From Ryuthela nishihirai (taxonomy: Eukaryota; Arthropoda; Arachnida; Araneae; Heptathelidae): a DNA stretch of 64,000 nucleotides. Shown in pieces: positions 30,845-41,280 of this stretch; within the stretch, counting starts at the first letter, position 1; the number at the start of each line of letters is the position of its first letter. The stretch is taken from NCBI GenBank assembly GCA_038380435.1, contig JAWZYU010000020.1, positions 48,222,307-48,286,306 of the forward strand, written 5' to 3'. Made by a program: the position numbers and the translations under genes. The notes under the pieces are model-generated. The model was not told where the DNA came from, ran no database searches, and worked only from the letters and a program-made list of their open reading frames with translations.

Positions 30845-31540
30845 TTAGTATGTATCTGTTGTTGATTGTTGAATTGTAAAATCTAAGGTAAGCATAACAG
30901 GATTATGGTCCGACGAAAGTTCGTTGAGTGTACGCATATCATAACTAGCGTAGACATTGCTGAAAATTGCAGTATCTAAAATATCAAGTCTCTGCATTGA
31001 GTTAGAAGAGAAAAATGTTGGGGACATCGGCGCATCAACAACAAGTCTCTTAGAGTTCTACAGTTAAAAAGATTATGGCCACTTGTATTGGTGTATCTGC
31101 GGTTCTACTGACGATGCTTGGAATTGAGATCACCTGCCATGTCTAAGTTGAAAATTGTGTCAAAATCTTGAGTGAAGAAAGTGGCTCTTGGTGATTTATA
31201 GACACTAACAATCTTCAAATTGCCTAATGAATGACTTTTTAAGATAATGGCAGTGGCCTGCAAAGAGGTTAAATTATCAATTTTAATTTCATAATGCTGA
31301 AGTGATTTTTTTTATAAGTTTAGCGGTGACTCCAGCTTTATTGGGTAAGTGATAAGATCTGTAGCAGCAGTAGTTTGTAATCCCGATGTTGTCCCTTGGC
31401 TTTAAGTGAGTCTCACAAAGCAAAACAATATCAATAGAATAACTGAGGAGGAACTGTTTAAACTCGATGATATCATTTCTAATGCCATTGGAATTCCAGA
31501 ATGCAATCATTATCTTATCCTGTTGACTATTTCTTGCCAT
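30845..31540 (-). pseudogene. Jockey ORF2 endonuclease fragment
   Basis: It starts MARNSQQDKIMIAFWNSNGI and continues DIIEFKQFLLSYSIDIVLLC with ETHLKP, the N-terminal APE endonuclease with its catalytic E. After frame changes it reads IVSVYKSPRATFF-like text (31210-31160), GDLNSKH-like codons near 31130, and then SSNSMQRLDILDTAIF and LSSDHNPVMLTLDF (final D-H pair). The frame breaks at the RT linker. The start ATG lies inside a 49-bp palindrome (31533-31581). Confidence 0.72.
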
Positions 31541-31581
31541 TATCGTGAAATATTTTATTAATATTTCACGATAATGGCAAG
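31533..31581. repeat. 49-bp palindrome over the Jockey ORF2 start
   Basis: Arms of 22 bases (cttgccattatcgtgaaata and its complement) flank a 5-base centre. The ORF2 initiation region has been duplicated in inverted orientation. Confidence 0.92.
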
Positions 31582-31589
31582 TAAATTAA

Positions 31590-33390
31590 AACTTTGCTGC
31601 ACTGGTTTTAACTCTTTTTAATACTGAACAAAAATAACTTTGATAATATCCATGATGTTAAATTCTTGAAACAGAAATACTAATTTCATTGACTTGTGAA
31701 ATGAAGTTGGATTTATTAGCTTCATCAGTGATTTGTTTTTAATTTTGGTCATTAAACGTTTATTGTATTGTGTTTGAGTATCAGTATTCTTCGTAGAATT
31801 TGCCACTGTATTAGCAAATGTTTTTCTTGGTTGAACTTTAGCAGATGCTAATCGAACCTGATGACTATTGTTCGCCTATGAGTCATTAACGATGATCATC
31901 TCAGCAAGCTTTGGGTATCTGGAACACCCCTTGCAGTTAGCAGTGTGTGATTCATTGGAATTGGCACACCTAGGGGGTTCATCGACGGCAATTCTCTTGC
32001 ACTCGGAAGTGATGTGTGGTCCGGCACACTTGACGCAAAGGGGCTCATTAAAACCGTTTTCTTGTGACTGATTATACCTCTGGCAGCGGTGGCATTGTGT
32101 TGCACCTGCCTTTTTCTTACACGTTTCAACTGAAATTTTTAAGTTAAACATATATTTCAAATTGAAGATTTCTTTTCCTTTTTCATTCTTTTCCAGTTCA
32201 AAAAAGAAAATAGGAAGAGGAGGGTTACTGAATTCTCTAGAGTAGGGGTTACCGCATACCCCCAAAGGGTACGCGTACCCCTTTGGGATATGCGGTAAAA
32301 GATATTGGGGTACGCCGTCAGAGCTCAAACGTCGCTAGATCTAGTAACAAGTCCATTTCACTGATTACCCAGTAAAATGTTTATAATTTTATTAGATTTG
32401 CTAAATTGTTTATGTCATTTTTTGTATTTATCGATATATGTAATTTATGAATATAAAATTTAACGTGTATATACATATATGTTTTATTTTATTCCCATTG
32501 TTGTACTATAACTATAGTTTTATCTATCTATACAAGGGGTACGCCAGTTACATACACATTTCCAGGGTGTACGTGAAGCATAAAAGGTTGAGAACCACTG
32601 CTCTAGAGAACTGTGTGATCTTGATTAGAGGGAGGTTAAGATTCTCCAATTCTTGCTTTATGTCTTCTGTGGGGATATCTGAAGGAAGGTTTTTAATTAC
32701 CACTTTTAGGGATTTTTCATTGTTTAGCGTGTAAGTATGGAATCCTATTTTGTTGCTTTCGAGATATCTGCTAAAAGTTCTGTAATCTTCTACACATTTT
32801 GCTTATATTCTTATCATATCCCCAGGAACTTCAGCATGAAAATCACACGTGGAAATATCTTTCAAGGCCTTGGATTGATGAAGCTAATTTGTTTTATCCC
32901 TAACATTGAGTGGGGGAATGCGAACAGGAAACAATATATTTTCATAATTTGCTTCCATTTCTCCGTTTCGCTTTCTTTCCTGAGAAGCTATCGGATCGTT
33001 CTGGCCCTCAGAGCTATTAGGGTCAAATTTGAATTGCAAGTTCATTTGCAGATTTTCTGGATCCTCATTCGAGTCAGAAAGACAATCAAGTGCATTTTTA
33101 AGACGAATGCATTCATTTGCAAATGGAAGCTCTGCTTCTTTTGAATACTTTATTCGCTTAACATCAGTAAATACATTATTAAGTTTTGAAGTACTTGTTG
33201 AAGCAACATCTGATGGCCTAATTTCACAGAACTTACCAGCATTATGTTGTTGGTTAAATTCATATTCAATGTAGGCTTGCTCAATAATTAAATCATTAAA
33301 ATTAGCAGTTTCTTCTTTATTAAGACCATAACTGCTTTTCTTAGCAAAATAAGCATTCATCTCTGCACTAAAAGCAGATAGATTTTCTGC
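31590..33390 (-). pseudogene. Jockey ORF1 (gag), interrupted by a MITE
   Basis: The 5' block (33360-32884) begins MNAYFAKKSSYGLNKEETAN, preceded in frame by AENLSAFSAE, and continues to ILFPVRIPPLNVRDKTN, the entry to the gag core. The core (32880-32610) is frame-shifted; the MITE occupies 32243-32600. Beyond it EIFNLKYMFNLKISVETCKK leads to knuckles TQCHRCQRYNQSQ, EPLCVKCAGPHITSECK and PPRCANSNESHTANCKGC, where the third has lost a cysteine (C to S). The tail reaches about 31590. Jockey gag binds element RNA and helps target it. This copy cannot make an intact protein. Confidence 0.78.
32235..32608 (+). mobile_element. hAT-type MITE, copy 1, 8-bp target duplication ctctagag
   Basis: The element (32243-32600, 358 bp) lies between ctctagag at 32235-32242 and 32601-32608. 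The left end is taggggttacc and the complement of the right end is cagtggttctcaacctttt. The ends and CTAG-centred 8-bp duplication fit the hAT superfamily. It shares end regions and tacaaggggtacgccagtta with the copy at 46987-47197. Confidence 0.9.
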
Positions 33391-33420
33391 TCCTCAGGAC
33401 ATCTTTTATGAAAATCAATA

Positions 33421-33867
33421 CGAGATTAATCGCTTATTAGATATAAGTATATTAACATGTCACAACCGTTAGAATTAAAAGAAAATATCAGCAGTTCACC
33501 TGAGCATGAGAATCCGTTAAAATTCGAAACAGTCAACAAGGAAGTCTCATGATATCAAGCTAGCTAGAGTTCGAAAAATCAAAACGATCTCACTTAGTCA
33601 ATATAAATCTTAACACAACACATTAAAATATATTTTAATTACAAATAAGATTACAATTCCGCGGGAACTCTACCTTATTCGTTCACAATAAAAAATAAAA
33701 TAATAAAAAATTATTACTTTAATTATTGAAATTAATTGCGTTTAATTCCTTTGTTGGGTACATCTTGAAGTAATCTTCAGTAATATTACAATTAAATTTA
33801 AAAAAATTTCCCTCCAATAAAACATTATCAAATTACTTGTGATGGCCTCATCATTTGAGATAGCATT
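33421..33867. other. no gene recognised, AT-rich
   Basis: Upstream flank of the Jockey copy, possibly including its 5' untranslated region. No motif seen. Confidence 0.35.
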
Positions 33868-34190
33868 GGTTTGGCTCAGTCGGTAGCGTGCAAGGCTCAT
33901 AACTACCAACTTACCTCTCGTTCCCGCAGAAAGGGGACACCTATAGGTTTGAAAAGTCGGCTCTCTATCAGATGGGACGTTAAGCCGTGGTTCCTTGTGC
34001 AGGTGAGCCATACCATCTGCACTTTAAAGAACACGCTGGTTGGCGTTGACGGGAAGCTACCATTCGTCTCTTAACAGCTGTCCAATGGTTCCCCTTCTCC
34101 AACCTTTTCTGAACCCTTGGGGTACTTGTGACCTGGCCATTTAATGCACTTGTGTGCACAAAACGTGCAGCTCATAGGTAAAACAACGAT
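33868..34190 (+). mobile_element. SINE-A, sense copy with internal deletion
   Basis: Head ggtttggctcagtcggtagc; the B-box region is deleted, with the head joining directly to gcagaaaggggacacc. The tail ends at taggtaaaacaac. Confidence 0.82.
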
Positions 34191-34199
34191 ACAAACTCA

Positions 34200-35120
34200 A
34201 TACCATGTATCATGCAGAATGAGTTCCGAATGGTCATAATCACGCAGAGCGAGTACCGAATGGTCATAATCATGAAGAAAGAGTTCCGAATGGTCATAAT
34301 CACGCAGAACGAGTACTGAATGGTCATAATCATGCAGAGCGAGTACCGAATGGTCATAATCATGAAGAAAGAGTTCCGAATGATCATAATCATGCAGAAC
34401 GACTTCCGAATGGTCATAATCACGAAGAAATAGTTCCGAATGGTCATAATCACGAAGAAATAGTTCCGAATGGTCATAATCACGAAGAACGAGTATCGAA
34501 TGGTCATAATCACGAAGAAATAGTTCCGAATGGTCATAATCACGCAGAACGAGTATCGAATGGTCATAATCACGAAGAAATAGTTCCGAATGGTCATAAT
34601 CACGCAGAACGAGTATCGAATGGTCATAATCACGAAGAAATAGTTCCGAATGATCATAATCACGCAGAACGAGTATCGAATGGTCATAATCATGAAGAAA
34701 AATTTCCGAATGGTCATAATCATGCAGAACGAGTACCGAATGGTCATAATCATGAAGAAAAATTTCCGAATGGTCATAATCATGCAGAACGAGTACCGAA
34801 TGGTCATAATCATGAAGAAAAATTTCCGAATGATCATAATCATGCAGAACGACTTCCGAATGGTCATAATCACGAAGAAATAGTTCCGAATGGTCATAAT
34901 CACGCAGAACGACTTCCGAATGATCATAATCACGAAGAAATAGTTCCGAATGGTCATAATCACGCAGAACGAGTATCGAATGGTCATAATCATGAAGAAA
35001 AATTTCCGGAGGTCATAATAATGCAGAATGTATCTTGAATATTCACGATCACGCAAAATGAATTTTGGATGCGGATGATCATGCAAAAAAAGCCCTTAAT
35101 ATTTCTGGTTATGTAAAATG
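34200..35120 (-). repeat. 30-bp minisatellite with 60-bp dimeric order
   Basis: About 27 units of tggtcataatcacgcagaac plus gagtatcgaa, alternating with tggtcataatcacgaagaaa plus tagttccgaa. From 34261 to about 35005 the 60-bp phase never slips. Units decay at the right edge (35010-35120). The 30-bp length keeps reading frames open; the minus-strand 304-codon frame (MIMTIRYSFC and similar repeats) is a by-product. Confidence 0.95.
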
Positions 35121-35436
35121 GGTTATTTCTAATCTTTCTCTTAATAAAATAACATTGTAAATATCTTTATTTATCGCGTCACAGAAACTTGATATAACTG
35201 AAATATGCTTGAACCTAACATATCAATTCAACAGCATAAACCTTTAAGACGCTGTATAGGTCAATGTAGGCAAACAAGAGAGAATGTATTTTAAAATACA
35301 AGGACCCTTGAATATACTTTTAGAATACAAGGACCCTTGAAATATGCTCCTATATAAAATTCTGAAAGCTGCTTTTTTTTCTCATGTTTTCCCGTTATAT
35401 TTTGAAGAAAATAAAATCTAATTAATTACGGATAAA
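35121..35436. other. no gene; short duplication of acaaggacccttga
   Basis: A segment containing acaaggacccttga occurs twice (about 35299 and 35328). Nothing else is recognised. Confidence 0.5.
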
Positions 35437-35800
35437 TGGTTAAATACCATTTATCCCATTGTGTGCAAAAAAAGTGTAAAATAGCCATACCCTGTGCCTG
35501 TCAAAGAGCACGCTCGATGGTCTTGATGGGAGGTAACAACCTTCCAGTGGGTCTGCATCCAGAACCTTCTTTGTGCCCTTGGGATCCTTGCGACCTGGCC
35601 ATTTAGCCCATTGTGCGCAAAAAATGTATACTGAGCCATACCTTGTGCATGCTAAAGAGCACGCTGGATGATCTTGACGGGAGGCTAACAGCTGTCCAGT
35701 GGGTCCCCATCCCAAAACCTTTTCGGTGCCCCTGAGATCCTTATGATCATGCCATTTAACCCATTGTGTGCAAAAATGTGCCACTCGGAGGAACCACAAC
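35437..35800 (+). mobile_element. tandemly repeated SINE-A tail segments
   Basis: Three tail ends (tcccattgtgtgcaaaaaaa at 35455, ttagcccattgtgcgcaaaa at 35602, taacccattgtgtgcaaaaa at 35757) separated by cores (agccataccctgtgcctgtc, agccataccttgtgcatgct) show a repeating unit of about 150 bp made from the SINE 3' half. Confidence 0.85.
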
Positions 35801-36194
35801 AGCAACAACAGACCAGTGCTGACCACTGAAAGTAGAACGTTGTGAGTTTTATTTTTAGCTTCGTTTCAGAGTTAATGCCTTTTTAAATATTTTTGGTGCG
35901 TCAGCTGTTACATGCGAATTTATTTTCTAGTTATCAAAAATGCGGAAACTTGCAAAAAAGCGAAAACGTAAACAGAAACTGTTAAGTCCTATTTAACAAA
36001 CGTTTGAAAAATGTTTGCTACAAAGTTTATCTAGCAGAATCTTATTTAAAATGCTTTTAAGTAATTTTAATGATAGAGAATTTTGTTCTATTATTAGTTA
36101 AAGTATGAGCCAAACAGGTCAACATTAGAAACAATTTCCAAATAATATCAGTTTCCTAAATTTACAAAAGACATTGACTTGAACAAGAATGAAT

Positions 36195-36410
36195 TTTTAT
36201 ACACGTAGCCGAGTGGTTAGCGAGATTGGCTACTGATTTAAGGGATCTGGGTTCGAGCCCCGGGTAAGGCATGGATGTGTGTGTTGTTTTCTGCTGAGTT
36301 CCTGCCATCCTCTCAGACCTTCTACTATGGCATATAAACTGACAGGCTCCTGTCAGACCTCTGTGGCAAGCAGCTGCTTGAGGGGGGTATATATTTTTTT
36401 TATTTTTATT
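36195..36410 (+). mobile_element. SINE-B, reference copy
   Basis: The tRNA-like head gtagccgagtggttagcgag with B box gggttcgagccccgggtaag is followed by gcatggatgtgtgtgttg, ataaactgacaggctcctgt, agacctctgtggcaagcagc and a T-rich tail. The A-box style (GCCGAGTGGTTAG) points to a tRNA-Ser or tRNA-Leu ancestor. It is unrelated to SINE-A in the body. Confidence 0.8.
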
Positions 36411-36413
36411 TAT

Positions 36414-36625
36414 TGGCAAAATGCCAAGTCACAAAGACCCCAAGGGTTTAGAGTTGAATCGAGAAAAGGGACTCATTAGTGAGCTGGTAGGAGACAAAAA
36501 GAAACCTCCCGTCAAGACCATCCAGAGTTTCAACGTGCTTTTATACGGTTCCGCAACTTTAACTGTCATTTGACGAATGGCAGCTCTTCCAAACTTATTG
36601 GTGTCCTCTTCGTGACAGGGGTTTA
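36414..36625 (-). mobile_element. SINE-A fragment, antisense
   Basis: From gccaagtcacaaagacccca to ttggtgtcctcttcgtgac; core and part of the body only. Confidence 0.7.
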
Positions 36626-36733
36626 AAAGAGATAAGCTTAATTTGTTTTTGTTTTGTATCGAAATTGGTTATTAATTTAATCAGTTCAAAACTAATTAAC
36701 CATTTAAAATTCTCCACTGAATATTTTAGGAAT

Positions 36734-36957
36734 GGGTTGGGTTGTTTCACCTCTGAGGGGCACTTTTTTCACACAATGGGTTAAATGGCCAGGTCCATGG
36801 ACTCCGAGGGCTCAGAAAATTTCAGAGGGAGGGATCAACTGACAAGACACAGATGGTAGCTTTCCGTCAAGGTCATCAAGCGTGTTCTTTAACATTTACA
36901 AGGACACGGGGTCACTGCTTAAAGTCTCATCTGATGGCGGGAGCCTTTACAAGACAG
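36734..36957 (-). mobile_element. SINE-A fragment, antisense
   Basis: From gggttgggttgtttcacctc to atggcgggagcctttacaag; the head is missing. Confidence 0.82.
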
Positions 36958-37519
36958 GTTTTTTTCCGAAACAGGTTTTACTTTTAAGGCTGTGAGACTG
37001 ATTGCATGAAAATGGCAAGAATGCAATTTTAGAGAAAGAATATGGTTGTAGATTGCAATTTTTGTTTAACAGGAATTTACTATTATCTGTTTATTCTTAA
37101 AAATAAATGATATCAGTTAAAACCATTTAGTTATTTTTTACTTGTATTTTTACCTTTAGGTGCAAGTCTAATAATCACATTCGATGCTATGTCACTGCTA
37201 CTTCATAATATGTATTGTGTTAAGAAAATAAGATACTTCCCTAGAGAAATAAAGAGATAATTTACAATCTTTACTATCTTGTCCTGGTTTCTCATACAAT
37301 ATGCAAACATTTACACAAAGGTACTCCGCCTGGATTAGTAGTCAGGTACGCTAATCATTAGACTAGTTAGTGAATAACTTTTTTTTTAAGGTTAAATTAA
37401 AAACTAGAAGTAAAAGTAAAGTTTTAGGAAAAACTGAAGTTAGTATTTATATGTACATTCATAAAGATAAATTTAAATCATTACCGTGTAGAACTGAGTC
37501 TATCATCGTTTAAAATGTG
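36958..37519. other. no gene recognised, AT-rich
   Basis: Only short chance ORFs are present. Confidence 0.4.
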
Positions 37520-37862
37520 GTGGGGATGGCTCAGTCGGTAGCGAGCCAGGCTCATAGTCTGCAGTTCCCAGGTCCCCCTGGGCCAGCGTTGAGATATTTC
37601 TCTGTAAAACTTCCCGCCCTACCTTCGGCCATTAGAGGATATCTATGAGCTTGAAAAGGCCGCCGTCCGTCGGATGGAACGTTATTCCGTGATCCCATAT
37701 ACGGGAGAGCCATGCCCTGTGCACGTTAAAGAATACTCTGGATGGCCCTGAACGGGAGGCTACCATCTGTCCCCTAACAGCTGTCCAGGAGTTCTTATGA
37801 CCTGGCCATTTAGCCCATTGTGTGCAAAAAAGTGCCCCTCAAAGATAAAACAACCTAACCCA
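37520..37862 (+). mobile_element. SINE-A, sense copy
   Basis: Head gtggggatggctcagtcggt; B box reduced by a deletion (cccaggtccccctgggcc); tail aaagataaaacaacctaacc. Confidence 0.88.
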
Positions 37863-38844
37863 TCATATAAAACGAAACTTGTGGCATTTTATTGATCGTA
37901 TTAAACCGAACACGCACAAATTGAGGATGGGTGCACTCCTAAGAAATTTCAAAGCGGTAATGATGTGGAAGCGGCAGCTCGAAGTTGATTAAATGCTAAG
38001 GATATGTCTTTTACTGCAAAAGTATCAAGATGCTTGTTTTACATTACACTAAAGGTTTGAATCATCGCGCAGATTATGTAGAAAGCGCAACAAAAGCTGT
38101 AGTTCAAATATTTGCAATAATTACCTGCCTTGTAAAACACCAGTTTCTTGAAATGCCTTGCAAGCGTATTTTTTCAACAACCCTCCTACATTAAAAACGT
38201 GAACATCTATTAGAATATTGTTTGGTTTTTCCTATGTCCTCTACATTTTAAATTTCTAATTTTTTTTATAACAAACCCAGCAGCTACTTAAATTTTCAAA
38301 TCGCTCCCCATCCTCTCGAATACAATTTAACTTCTATTGGTGATTTTGCACTCCTGGTAATAACCTCCTGATAGTAAGCAGACACACTATTCCAGCATTA
38401 TGAATGAGAAAAATGTTTCTCCTTTACGAAGCTTGATTAGCGTGGTGGGCTATAAAATTAGCATCTAAATGACACTGGATGTCTCTTCTGTGCTCCCACA
38501 ATCGATGTGTAAAGTCGCGTGATGATTTATCTTTATCGGAAATCTTCATAGACTTTGTTAGTGGAGACTTTGATTAACTTCCAGTAGCATAGCAATCCAC
38601 GCATCGCGACTAGAAACGATCTTTGTGTTAAAGTAATGTTGCAGTTTGATTTGACTCATTAATAAGCATCCATCCATATTTTACGGTATAAACGATAGAT
38701 ATATCTAGCAGATTAACATGGCGTTGCTCGGGCGTTTAAATCAATCGCGTTTTTTTTTTGCGGGGGAGGGTAATAAATTATAAAAAACTCTTGTTACAGA
38801 ACGGGAGAGAAGTGAGTTTGAACAGTATCTCCCAGATACACCGG
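37863..38844. other. no gene recognised
   Basis: Mixed sequence without motif-bearing ORFs or known repeats. Confidence 0.4.
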
Positions 38845-39035
38845 GCCCGAACAGCCATTGAACGAAAGAAGAAAGGCGGGAAATTAAATATGCTTAAAGA
38901 TTAACTGATTTAATTTGTCTAAAATTTACCTAGAAGATATTTATTTTTAAACTGTACACTACTAATTAATTTTTTTCATTATAACTATATTAAAACATTT
39001 ATGAGTATTATATAAATGATTACCAGATTTAAAAA
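38845..39035 (+). repeat. dispersed repeat R1, copy 2
   Basis: It shares gatacacc, gaacagccattgaacg, gaaattaaatatgcttaaag and the following AT-rich order with 7400-7595. Confidence 0.65.
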
Positions 39036-39140
39036 AAAAAACACTAATTGAATTTTAAAAACTATGGATTCAAATATTAATCCTTCTTTCAATGTCTGTC
39101 TTTCAATTAATAATTCTTCTATCATGTCCTGTATATCCTT

Positions 39141-39524
39141 GGGGCGGGGATGGCTCAGTCGGTAGCGCGCCAGGCTCGTAATCTGTAGTTCCCAGGTTCG
39201 AGTCCCAGCTGGGTCAGCGTTGAGATTTATCTCCGCAAAAATTCCCCGCCCTACCCACGGTCAGTAGGGGACACCGATGGGCTTGGAAAGGCCGCCGTCC
39301 GTCGGATGGGACGTTAAGCCGTGGCCCCGTGTGCGGGAGAGCCATACCCTGTGCACGTTAAAGAACACGCTGGATGGCCTTGACGGGAGGCTACCACCTG
39401 TCTCCCAACAGCTGTTCCAGTGGGTCCCTTCCCCCAACCTTCTCTGAGCCTTCGGGGTCCATGTGACCTGGCCATTTATCCCATGGTGTGCAAAAAAGTG
39501 CCGCTGAGAGGTAAAACAATCCAA
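39141..39524 (+). mobile_element. SINE-A, full-length reference copy, 11-bp target duplication
   Basis: A 384-bp element flanked by tgtatatcctt at 39130-39140 and 39525-39535. The head has an A box (tggctcagtcgg, about 39150) and a B box (ggttcgagtcc, 39195-39205) and resembles elongator tRNA-Met with CGT in place of the CAT anticodon. The body has a conserved core, gatgggacgttaagccgtgg then cgtgcacgttaaagaac-like text, and the tail ends ggtaaaacaatccaa. It has no coding capacity and would depend on a LINE for copying. It is the best copy in the window. Confidence 0.95.
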
Positions 39525-39535
39525 TGTATATCCTT

Positions 39536-40265
39536 CAATTCTTTAGTATTAAACCTTCTGTTTCCATAATACGGGGTCTGTCCAAACCATATGTCATATA
39601 AATATAAGAGAGGCTTTGGTTTGAAGCACTCCTCTCCCATAAGAATTGTCAAAAAAGGCAGAGATAGGCAAATATTTTGTTTTGCAGGTCGTATAAGATT
39701 TGCCACTGTTTGGGAGGTCGAGCTTTGTAAAGAAAGACATTGGGGTATGATGGAGGGGAAATTGGGGAAAATTCATTGGACTTACGCATCCCTATTCATC
39801 ATCCTAATAACTTAGAAACATATGATGACTGTACGAAGTATTTAAGATAATTAAAAACAATTTATAAAGTTAATTTAATGTAATTTTATTCTGTAATTTA
39901 CCATAGTGATCTATGTTATTAAAATTCTAGACCTAATATGCAAATAAATTTCTTCGGCCCGTTTGAGTAGCGCGAGATTTCAAAAACTATAAACGGTAAG
40001 ATGATTATTGAATCAAGCATTTTACAATTTTGTGTAGATTGGACGGTTTGCATTGCACTACATGGCTACAAGGAACAAAAACAAAAATCCTGTTTTAATG
40101 AGAAGTTATGAGTATTTTAGAATGAAAACGAATTACTTCTGAATATTAGAATTTATTTCAATATATTTCATGTTTAAGTTTATAGTTTTTGGTCTTAAAG
40201 AAGCTCCGCAGGTTGCTTTCTTCCCATCGACGCACTGACGTACACCACTGTAAAATATACATCTT
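39536..40265. other. no gene recognised
   Basis: Several overlapping short ORFs on both strands (39590-39815) have no recognisable motif. Confidence 0.4.
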
Positions 40266-40278
40266 AAACTTGTTATAT

Positions 40279-40844
40279 TGGGTTGGGTTGTTTTACCACT
40301 GAGCGGCGCTTTTTTGCACACCATGGGCTAAATGGCCAGGTCACAAGGACCCCGAAGGCTCAGAGAAGGTTGGGGGAGGGGACCCACTGGAACAGTTGTT
40401 GGGAGACAGTTGATGGTAGCCTCCTGTCAAGACCATTCAGCGTGTTCTTTAACGCTTGGGTTGGGTTGTTTTACCACTGAGCGGCGCTTTTTTGCACACC
40501 ATGGGCTAAATGGCCAGGTCACAAGGACCCCGAAGGCTCAGAGAAGGTTGGGGGAGGGGACCCACTGGAACAGTTGTTGGGAGACAGATGGTAGCCTCCC
40601 GTCAAGGCCATTCAGCGTGTTCTTTAACGTGCACAGGGTATGGCTCTCCCGCACACGGGGCCACGGCTTAACGTCCCATCAGACGGACGGCGGCCTTTCC
40701 AAGCCCATCGGTGTCCCCTACTGACCGTGGGCAGGGAGGGGAATTTTGTGGAGATAAATCTCAACGCTGACCCAGCTGGGACTCGAACCGGGGAACTACA
40801 GATTACGAGCCTGGCGCGCTACCGACTGAGCCACCCCCTCCCCG
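40279..40844 (-). mobile_element. SINE-A partial dimer inside a single 13-bp target duplication
   Basis: aaacttgttatat flanks the whole block at 40266-40278 and 40845-40857. Inside, a tail-plus-core segment (40279-40455) is followed at once by a complete antisense unit (about 40456-40844). Both parts share gcggcgcttttttgcacacc, so they come from the same template. Confidence 0.92.
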
Positions 40845-40944
40845 AAACTTGTTATATAAATTACAGCAAGGAGAATTCATTTTTCCTTTGATTCGCGTCC
40901 CCTTTCTCAGAGACATCCATGATAAAAAAAAACTAGTTGTTGTC

Positions 40945-41280
40945 GTGTTGTTTTAGTTCTGAGCTGCATTTTTGTGCACCCAATGGGCTAAATAGCCACG
41001 TCCCAAGGACTCCAAGAGCTCAGAGAAGATTTGGGGAAGGGAACCAATTGGGCAGCTGTCAGGAGTCAGAAGACGTCAAGGACATTCAGAGTGTTCTTTA
41101 ACGTCTATAGGGTGTGGCTCTTCTGCACACGGTGTCACGGCTTAACGTCACATCTGACCGACGGCGACCTATCCAAACCCATCGGTGTCCTCTTTCCGAC
41201 CCTTTCTCGTTTGCACAGCTGGAACTCGAACCTGGGAACTGCAGATTACGAACGTGGCTCGCTACCGATTGAGTTAACAG
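40945..41280 (-). mobile_element. SINE-A, antisense, diverged
   Basis: Tail gtgttgttttagttctgagc; core ttctttaacgtctatagggt; head ggaactcgaacctgggaact and cgctaccgattgagt. Confidence 0.85.

Larger units (their letters stand above)
30845..33420 (-). mobile_element. Jockey-clade LINE, second copy, 3'-deleted
   Basis: ORF1 (33390-31590) and the endonuclease part of ORF2 (31540-30845) are present on the minus strand, but the reverse transcriptase and 3' end are missing. That is the reverse of normal 5' truncation, so the 3' part was lost after insertion. ORF1 is interrupted by a hAT-type MITE. Confidence 0.78.

Noticed and set aside
34172..35086. A 304-codon minus-strand ORF as a repetitive protein gene
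   Set aside because: It is the translation of a 30-bp minisatellite. Frames stay open in several directions simply because 30 is a multiple of three.
34200..35120. CRISPR-like array
   Set aside because: Units are contiguous with no unique spacers, there are no cas genes, and the context is eukaryotic.
39141..39215. Functional tRNA gene
   Set aside because: The A and B boxes are real but belong to the SINE head; the acceptor stem does not close.
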